A stretch of DNA of 64,000 nt, from the NCBI GenBank assembly GCA_963556145.1, contig OY744461.1, positions 4,960,001 through 5,024,000 on the forward strand, given 5' to 3'. Below, piece after piece: positions 56,567 through 64,000 of the stretch (position 1 is its first letter; the number at the start of each line of letters is the position of its first letter). The notes under the pieces were generated by a model. It was not told the origin of the DNA. It ran no database searches and worked only from the letters and a program-made list of their open reading frames with translations. Both the position numbers and the translations under genes were made by a program. The DNA comes from Hygrocybe punicea. Taxonomy: Eukaryota > Basidiomycota > Agaricomycetes > Agaricales > Hygrophoraceae.

Positions 56567-59500
56567 ATGGGCAGTCATCGAGGAATCAAGGTCATTGGAC
56601 CAAACCCTTCCAACCCCCACCAAGTTACCCATGCTACTCTGTCACAGAGTCGCATTCGGAATGACAGAGCAAGGAAAGAGAGGGAATGTGACAAATGAAT
56701 GGCAGGTGTGTTACAAGACTGATAGAAATCGGATCCCAGCACTAATACAAAATGCAGCCTTGTCAATGGATGCGAGGAGACGTCTTGAGGACTTAGCTGA
56801 GCCTGTGCCTATACCCATGGACATTGACTCCTCAACTGTCGACGCAATCGATGTTCTAGATGGCTCCATGACCATCGACCTCAGCCATGCGGGTGGGGAG
56901 TTAAAAGACCTTGTGGACGATATTTCTCAGGATCCGAATGTGAAGAAGAGAAGGAGGGATCGAAGAACTCGCCATGATCGTGTCTTGAAGAGAGTTGCAC
57001 ACTTTGATTCACTCATGCCATTTCTCATTCACGAGTACCAGTGCTGGAGCATGGGAAGGGGTGATGAAGGGTATAATAATCTACAGCCTGATGTACCCAA
57101 AGGTTCTAGTGTGAAGAGTCAGTATAAAATCCACGTTTTGGACCTTTTTGGTGAGTGGTTGCGTATGCACACGCCCTAACTAGCCCTAACCACCTTGATA
57201 CAGAGTTGACCACCCGGGACATCGACATCTTTGATTTAGATCAAGATGTGACACCTGCAATCATTCATCAAGGGCTTATACCTTGTGCACCCGTCAAACC
57301 CAGCTATGCCTTCACAATTCGCACCCTTGAAGTATATCGGGCGGTAAAAATGCGTTCCCTGTGGCTAGGCATTCAAGCCTTTATTAAATCAATGTGCGAC
57401 ATACAACGTATTCCCGTCCATCCATATCTATTCCAACAATTCAGCATTGCCTACGATGTTTATGTTGCCATACTCTCGGGTGTGAATCACCAAGTCTGCG
57501 TGGAATTGGGGCGCGCAGAAAGCAACTGGCATGTTCGAAACTGCTGCCCGGCTTGCAACTATAGGCTTGAGGGCAAACCCAAGTTGGTGTTCAGCCAACT
57601 TGGGACCCATGATGGAAACAATTCTGTGAAAAGGATCGCACGCTGTACTCGGGGATCAGGCAAAAATGGTGGCACCTCTTCAGAGCACCTCGACCTGCAT
57701 GATGGCACCGCTGGATACTTCCTACCTCGCAAGCGCGTTGACCGATGGGATCACGCAGTCATGCAGGAGCCACTTGTACAACCTCAAATTGACCTGGATG
57801 ACGCTGACAAGAATCCGTGTGCCCCACAGTGGTACAACATGGTGCACGACAAGGACTCGAAGATGTGGGGCATCTTTGAAGAGACTGGGATCTTTGTTGC
57901 TTTATGCCACCATAATTTTGTCCTCATTGCAGTAGATATGGTGAAAAGCGGGGAACTGTGAGTGTCAGACATTGAGTCAGCATAGTATTTATTAATGATT
58001 CCCTGGGCTCAGTTCTAAATACCCTCTTGCTGTTGCAGAGTATCTTATTGAGCATCTGGGTGTGGACCTTGGGATAGGCTATGATATTGGGTGTGGATTT
58101 GGAACGACCCTGGCTAGCAGCTCCTTAGGGCCTCTGGCCAAATCAATGAACTTCAAATCCCTCATTGGGCTCTTTCACGGCCATGCCCACAACCGCATCT
58201 GTCAGCTTCGAAACCTTGGTACCTATGTTAAGGGGCTAGGCCTGGAAGATCTCGAGGGTTGTGAGCAGCTGTTCTCCAAACTTAACGCTTTATCTAGTGG
58301 GAACCGCTACTCCAGCCGTTTTCATCGACATCAAGCCCTCTCAACTTACTTTGCGCAACTTGATGGTTTCAATACCTATGCCCAGCTCTCAGATTTCCTT
58401 GTCAATAATTACCATCAAGCACTCGCTATCCTTGACACCCAGCCTGCCTTGCACAAATTGATGGTTGAGTTGAATGTAAATTCGAGGGAGGTATTTGAAC
58501 AATGGCTCGAAGAAGAAAGAATTTACCTCACATCTTTGAAGAGGGAGCCAGTGCAGGAGACAATACAACTGGAATATTTTGGTAGACTGGTAAAAATGGC
58601 GGAGATTAAGTGAGTTCTGCATGCTGTCTTTTCTTTTTATCATGAGTTGACTCGCCTCCAGGACTGCACTAGATTCCACTCGTGCTGTTTGGCTGCAAGA
58701 ATCACCGATGTCTGGGCAGCGCACCTCACGATCTCTGGAAACGCAGATTTGCCACTCCCAGGAGAAGCTTGAAAAGATTACAGTGGAGGTGCAAGACTTA
58801 GAGAAAATGCTCCTCTTAGCTGGCATATGGGAGAAGTACTGGGAGCCGGGTTCGGATGAGTGGAGGGCCTTGAAAAAAATGGCGGTGATGCGAACATATC
58901 AAAAGGCTCTGGATTTGCTAGAGTCTTTGGTGGTTGCCCGGCTGTTTGAACTCACGAAAATGAACATGTCTCAGACTGGTAAGTATTCATTAATGCCAAC
59001 ACACAGATGCAATCTCAAAGATAACCAGGATATAAGCAATGCAAACATATCGTGAAAGCCCTGCAGACTCGTTCACAGGCAATTCGAACAGCTCTCAAGA
59101 AATACAACCATGCTGCTGTGGCACTTAATCCCCCTCAACAACAACTTCACTGGGATAATGTCGTTGAGTACGTATTTCTTTCTGAATTCGACCTCCTACG
59201 GGACACCTGCCAGGATGTCCACTCCAAGCCATGGGCTACGCCAATGGCATGCATGGCGCTTGATATGCATTTCAATCTTGAGGGGGCAAAGACAGAGATT
59301 GAGAGGCTGAACGTTGAGATCCGGCGATTTCTAACCTACATCCCAGATGAAGAGGCATTCATCTCCAAGAAGGTTGAAGAGCTTGGTAAGACTAATCCAA
59401 TGCTTGCTCACCAGATCTTCCTCCATCATCAAGGGCGGAGCTGCTTTGATCCACGTCATCTTAATAAGTTGCTGAAGCTATCCCGGAATTCACAATTCAC

Positions 59501-59672
59501 AGGCAGCATATCTGGATGCAGGCAACCCATTACGCCGCCGAAGCCTTGGCATGCGAAGACCTCTGAACGTGCAGCCGATTCTGATGATTCCAGGGAGGAT
59601 GACAGTGATGAAGAGATTGACGGTGTTGCAGAGACCTTGGAGGGTGTTCTGGCAGTTTCAGCTGGGGACTAG
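56567..59672 (+). CDS. KDZ transposase
   Basis: Six exons (56567-56687, 56758-57150, 57204-57957, 58013-58609, 58662-58978, 59059-59672) keep phase throughout and give 931 residues with no stop. Family signatures are MGSHRGIKVIGPNPSN at the start, HDRVLKRVAHFDSLMPFLIH, FTIRTLEVYRAVKMRS, NWHVRNCCPACNYRLEGK, the first Asp region GTHDGNNSVKR, the second in VLIAVDMVKSGEL, GYDIGCGFGTTL, FHGHAHNRICQLRNLGTYV, GLEDLEGCEQLFSKLNALSS and FLVNNYHQALAIL. The C-terminal part has a predicted coiled coil and ends acidic. KDZ enzymes are RNase H-fold cut-and-paste transposases. Intact frame and long terminal repeats suggest a recently active element. Confidence 0.93.
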
Positions 59673-59703
59673 GGCATTTATAATCTACCACAACATCAGA
59701 CAA

Positions 59704-59995
59704 TTTTATGCGCATTTTTTCTATATTTTTTCAGAATTTTCTAAGGCGTCATGAGCAAGTTATTGAGCTTGTTGTTGTGCACAGTGAGCACGAAGGTTTG
59801 ATCGACGGCAGAGTTGTGACGGTAGTTGCCGAACATAGGTGACAGCCATCAGACCAACATATGACACTCAGACTGCTCAAAAACTGCGAAGTCCCAGAGG
59901 GATTTAAGGATATTTAGTGGGTGATGCGGAATAGTTACTTTTTCATTCTAACTAGATAGGCAAGGTCACATGGTGCAGCACTTCTTACAATAAGG
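59704..59995 (-). repeat. KDZ right terminal inverted repeat, ~292 bp
   Basis: Inverse of 52005-52274 with about 5% substitutions and one insertion near the outer end. Confidence 0.88.
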
Positions 59996-61452
59996 GATAG
60001 GTGGGATTATCAGGTGGAAGTGGAAGTCAGCATCAGATTGTACTGCTATATATGGACATGTACACATTGGGAAATGCCAAATTATTATTCACACGTGATT
60101 TGCTTTCACCTTGCACACGCAACAAATAAAAATGCTGCTAATGTGTTGCATTGATTTCAGTGGTGGTGGCCATTCTATGTGGCCATAGTGGGGGATATTA
60201 GACCCACCCTCTCACTTTCCCCCCTCTCCAATACCTCTGCTGCTATGACTGTTAATCCTGAGAAACATGCCACAATCCTGAAGATCATTGAGAAGCTTGG
60301 AAATGAGAAATTCTCACATTATATTCAGGAGGTGTGCTCTCTATTCACCATGCAATGTTGTGACTGACCTACTATGGCAGTGTAATCAAATCCAACAACC
60401 CCACCCACTCTGGTCCTACAACGTCCAACTTCGCAGATTCCAGTGGCACATCATCTGGCTTGGAGAAGATTGGTGGTTTAACTTCCACTGTCAATTTTTT
60501 GGATTCCGATTTCTTGGATCTGTGTGATGACCCAATTTCAACAGCGACTGCATAGATGTCAGTGCATTAATCAGAGCAAAGTGACCAACGTATGCATTTG
60601 AGCCTTGGCCCGCTTCTTCTTTACCAGGGCTAAGTCCTCCTCCATCTTTATGTTGTCTATACATGAATAAATATATTGGATTATCTTTTGATATTGAGAA
60701 TTTAATAACTCACCCTCATTGTCGTCGTCAGCAGTGTTGAAGATTTTCCGCGAAAACAATCTATTCTTAAAGCCGAAAAAATGCATGTTCGACAAGGAAT
60801 GTTGTGACTGACCTACTATGGCAGTGTAATGTTGATCTTGACATAATGCGCATCATGGGAATCGACATTGCAGATATCAGCCAATGGTTTGACTATGACC
60901 AATTTTTCAAATGGCACATGTGCCAGCAGCAACAGCTCTTGTCATCACCACTGAAAAATCTCACCAAACTTTGAAACACCTCACTCTACTCCAGGACCAC
61001 CCCTACAACGATCAATTACCACTCCAACTCTCTGATCAAAAACTTCCATCTCTAGTCTAGTCACATCAACTCACAAGCGCAAACATGTGGCTAAAACCAT
61101 CACTACCCCGATGTTACGAGTTCTTTTAATTTATTAAAGACTCGTTCTTTATCAGACCTGGTTCAGTGAGGGTGCGTAATTAATTAATTGATTAATTAAT
61201 TAAGTAATGTTTGTGCATCGCCTATAGAGAAAACCTTTTTGGGCAAGAGGTATGATTCTACTTCTGATATTGGAAAATCAGATACAGTTGGGGCCATGTG
61301 TGGACAAGCTTACATAAGCATCTAAATATGGGTTGCCTCAGAAAAGACAAATTACCTTCAAAATATATTCAAAATATTCGTATCAGCCTCAATTCTTATC
61401 AGAATCAGCTGAAAATTGAGCTGCTCACTAATATAACCATTTCAGGCAAGAT
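59996..61452. other. mixed spacer with small coding-like remains
   Basis: A short plus-strand stretch near 60245-60335 (HATILKIIEKLGNEKFSHYI) and another near 60840-60940 (IMGIDIADISQWFDYDQFFK) look protein-derived but cannot be joined into a gene. A minus-strand frame at 60571-60795 is AT-rich and unsupported. It contains the 33-bp direct repeat at 60354-60386 / 60798-60830. Confidence 0.35.
60354..60830. repeat. perfect 33-bp direct repeat, 444 bp apart
   Basis: aatgttgtgactgacctact continuing to atggcagtgtaat occurs at 60354-60386 and 60798-60830 with no mismatch. It is too long for a usual target duplication; it may mark a duplication or a small inserted unit. Confidence 0.9.
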
Positions 61453-61650
61453 GTGACAGTCACCTGTGACCAATCCAACCATATAAGGTAATTTTTGATA
61501 TTATATAGCAATTTTTTTTGCTAATCACAATAGTGACAGTCATATGTGACCAGTCTAACTATATAAGGCAATTTTACACCATATATGCTAAATTTTGAGC
61601 TGATCACAGGAGTCATAGTCACATGTGACCACTGTTACTATATATGGAAA
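61453..61650. repeat. ~80-bp tandem repeat, three units
   Basis: The block gtgacagtca(c/t)(c/a)tgtgacca starts at 61453, 61533 and (diverged) 61612, each followed by a(a/g)tc(c/t)aac(c/t)atataagg. Confidence 0.8.
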
Positions 61651-61910
61651 TATTAGCTATATAAGCAGAAATGAGCTTAACTCAGATGATATACTGATAT
61701 TTTTACTTAAAACATAAAATTCAATGTGATATTGCCATATACATATATTATCTTATATGCTAATTATCTATTTCAAGCAAAATCACTTGTTAATCTTCAT
61801 AACAATCATACAAATAATACTCCAATGAAAAAAAAAAGACTTTGTTCATGTCATTTGCAATATAGGCTCACTCAATCACAGCTGTCTTCATGTTATCATC
61901 TGTTGTGCAG
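61650..61910 (+). repeat. dispersed repeat family, copy 2 (diverged)
   Basis: Aligns with 29085-29330: shares cagatgatat(a/g)ctgatat, acatatatt and a ttgttcatg(c/t)cat end block after an A-rich run. Confidence 0.6.
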
Positions 61911-62263
61911 CATTCAAGGTCATAGAGAAGTAAGGTTGAGATAATGTAAGTCAATTGTTATCATACTGTTTGGAGGGCAGTTGTGTTTGACAGTTGACCT
62001 GTTGCTCTCTTTTATGGCTGAGAATATTGCATGATGATGGAGCTGCTCATAGAATACATGACAGAAAGAGAGGAGGTTGATGAACACTCAAGACATGCTA
62101 TGTAGTTTGATATTTTCTACTTTTTATGTTGCTAAGGTGAAAGGTGGGCTTTTTAGAACAATTGGCAATATACAAGATATGCTATATGTCTTATACCACA
62201 TTTAACATGCTTTATGCAATTTAAGGTGATTGATTACTTCATCATAAAAGTGGGGAGGGGGAA

Positions 62264-62312
62264 AAAAGAACTCATTCATGCCATGCACAGCACTGGCCCA
62301 CTAAACAAGTCA
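62264..62312 (+). repeat. dispersed repeat family end, copy 3
   Basis: An A-rich run, then ttcatgccatgcacagcact and ggcccactaaacaagtca. The same end sequence occurs at 29296-29327 and, with one difference, at 35889-35915. Coding of the next gene begins right after it. Confidence 0.75.
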
Positions 62313-62315
62313 TTG

Positions 62316-64000
62316 AGCTCTCTTCTGATGACTCAGAACATGGTAATAAGCCCCAAGTGAAGCATTTGAAAGCAAAACACATTCCTGCAGACATCCACGT
62401 GAAGCAGGAGGAGATGCCAGGAGCAGCTGGTTGGAATGAGTGTGACAGCGATTGGAATAATGGCAACTGGGACTTAGAAGAAAGCGACTCCAGCGAGTTT
62501 GAAGGTGTTAGTGTCTCAGTGGCTATCACTTGGCAATTCACTGCTCGCTATCTTATTGATATCACGGACATCCCTGAAGTCTTCACAGTATCTCGAGACA
62601 TCAAGAACCCAGATGCATACTGCCTCGATCTTACAAACCATCCCATTTTCTCAAAGCCCGAACACCAGGACAAATCTATGGCATCATTTGTAAGCACATC
62701 CAGGATAGTTTTGTTGGTGGTAGCGGTGGATCCAAAAGGCTAGACAAGGCATCCAAGGTCAAGCCTCTGGGCGACATCCCCTGCGTTTACGTTGATCTGT
62801 ATTGCCAAGGAGTGCATCACTGCAGTGAGATTGACCTTAGTCTGCTTAATGTTGAACGGTACAAGCCAGAAATTAAGGATCGCAAGAGGATTTTTGACGC
62901 TGAGTGGAATATGAATGATAAGCAGGCATGGGCAATAGCATCTAGGATGCTCTCATGAGTCCATCCAATGATCTTTGGCTGTTCCTTATTCATATATCTA
63001 CTGAACCTCCTGTTTGTTCAGATACTATCACGATGCTCTTTCTGATTTGACTGATTTCCAATGTCCCTTCAACAACTACACCTGTGATGGGAAACCTGTG
63101 CTCCGAACAATGAAAGTACATTCATCACATTTTTTTATCTAATTATCTTGAAAATTAACACATGGGGTAGGTAAATCTTGATGGTCAAAAGACTTTTCTT
63201 GGCTATACCAAGTGGAATAAAGGCGATGACTCACAGTCACATTGCTTCAAGTCCACTCCAATTGGTGTTGATGAGAAGCTTCTTACAGCACTCTTTCAGA
63301 TGAAGGGCTCATTGACAGTCGAAGATCTCGTTGGTGTTATCAGATCTGGTGAATGTGCATTTGTGCACATGCCTCCAAGTGGTGCCAAGGGTCACAAGCA
63401 TTGCCATATGTTTGTTCCTGTTGCCTTAATTTGACTGCTCTGATTGTTTCCTGAAGCCTATCCACATGTCAATGCTGATGGAGAAGCTGTCAAGGGCAAG
63501 ATCATTGCCCGCAAGTGCAACTCCAGGTTGCGGATTTGGTATCCTTTCCATGCAGAATCTGAGAAGCGCCAAGCTATTATTGTATGCACAACTCTTCACA
63601 ACCATCCTGTCCCACCTTGACACAAGATCTCCCAAGCTGCAAGGGATGCATTTGAGGCAGCTGTAAGGTTGTATGGTTCTGGGGTAACTACTCAGAAGGT
63701 AGATAAGGGTATGGGCAATTTTTGACTCAGGCATACCAGTTTGTTTTATTTATTACAAAACTAGCTGTGTCGACTAAGCAATTACTTGATGGTATACCAC
63801 CTGGCCAATTTGATGCCACTCTTGCTAATGACCGTCACTGATGAGATATTGTTGCAAAGGTCAAAAAGGAATCTGCACCATGTGGGAATGGACTCGCAGG
63901 TGTGTTGCTGCAGGTGTCTTTGATCGATGCAAAACCAACAAAACTAAATTACCTCACCATGAACAATACATTTGGAAGATCGAGTCCAAAGATGACATTG
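62316..64000 (+). pseudogene. TE-associated hypothetical gene, runs off right edge, one TGA
   Basis: Exons across 62316-63800 read SSDDSEHGNKPQVKHLKAKH, NECDSDWNNGNWDLEESDSS, then YHDALSDLTDFQCPFNNYTC, CDGKPVLRTMK, NLDGQKTFLGYTKWNKGDDS, GECAFVHMPPSGAKGHKHCH and IIARKCNSRLRIWYPFHAES, followed by a TTLHNHPVPP motif. I recall this as a recurrent agaricomycete family with paired Cys/His (possibly a zinc-binding DNA-recognition module) upstream of a transposase-like region; the identity of that region is not visible here. TGA at 63618-63620 interrupts the frame, after which related text (HKISQAARDAFEAAVRLYGS) continues. Coding beyond 63,800 is unclear. Confidence 0.5.

Larger units (their letters stand above)
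52005..59995 (+). mobile_element. KDZ (Kyakuja-Dileera-Zisupton) transposon with two accessory genes
   Basis: The left terminal block 52005-52274 (starts ccttattgtaagaagtgc) matches the inverse of 59704-59995 over most of its length. The right arm has a ~20-bp insertion near its outer end (tgtgaccttgcctatctag in the inverse). Between the arms are a minus-strand gene, a plus-strand viroplasmin-domain gene and the KDZ transposase. The whole is about 8 kb. I could not find a clean 8-bp target duplication; both flanks are rich in gtggaagtg repeats, which blurs it. Confidence 0.85.

Overview
This window looks like repeat-dense nuclear DNA of a mushroom-forming basidiomycete (Agaricomycetes). The evidence is the many GT-AG introns of about 45-60 nt, the mix of Plavaka, KDZ, hAT, MULE and Helitron transposases, a TET/JBP dioxygenase gene, and several protein families I know as recurrent in agaricomycete mobile DNA. 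I saw no bacterial features, no CRISPR array and no RNA gene. Only one ordinary host-type gene stands out, a P-loop protein with a C-terminal hydrophobic tail at 49.8-51.6 kb.

Layout. 0-8 kb: a partial gene at the left edge, decayed TE-associated genes, an 84-bp inverted repeat and one copy of a 0.9-kb dispersed repeat. 8.2-25.6 kb: a candidate composite transposon bounded by perfect 16-bp inverted ends. It holds a Plavaka transposase, a kinase-like gene, a divergent TET/JBP gene and a DUF6532-like relic. The TET/JBP gene is split by an intact hAT element (8-bp TSD) and by an LTR element (157-bp LTRs, 4-5 bp TSD); the LTR element itself contains a 423-bp MITE with 140-bp inverted repeats. 25.6-38 kb: AT-rich spacer, a ~150-bp satellite, a non-autonomous hAT, the second (inverted) copy of the 0.9-kb repeat, a decayed Ty3/Gypsy Gag, and a ~1.9-kb fold-back structure with a hAT MITE in its loop. 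38-44.3 kb: a decayed minus-strand Helitron with a linked downstream gene, followed by a third non-autonomous hAT. 45.6-49.1 kb: an intact MULE. 52.0-60.0 kb: an intact KDZ transposon with ~270-290 bp inverted ends and two other genes. 60-64 kb: repeats and the start of another TE-associated gene.

How it fits together. Four hAT elements share the end TAGTGTTGCC and all have perfect 8-bp target duplications, so one transposase (14.2-17.1 kb) could drive the set. The MITE has nearly the same outer end as the Plavaka-bearing region. Most premature stops in the decayed genes are TGA, several where related proteins have Arg, which suggests CGA to TGA transitions (deamination of methylated CpG or a RIP-like process). 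That is notable because a TET/JBP enzyme, which oxidises 5-methylcytosine, sits in the same window. All names rest on my reading of the sequence and memory of families; no search was run.
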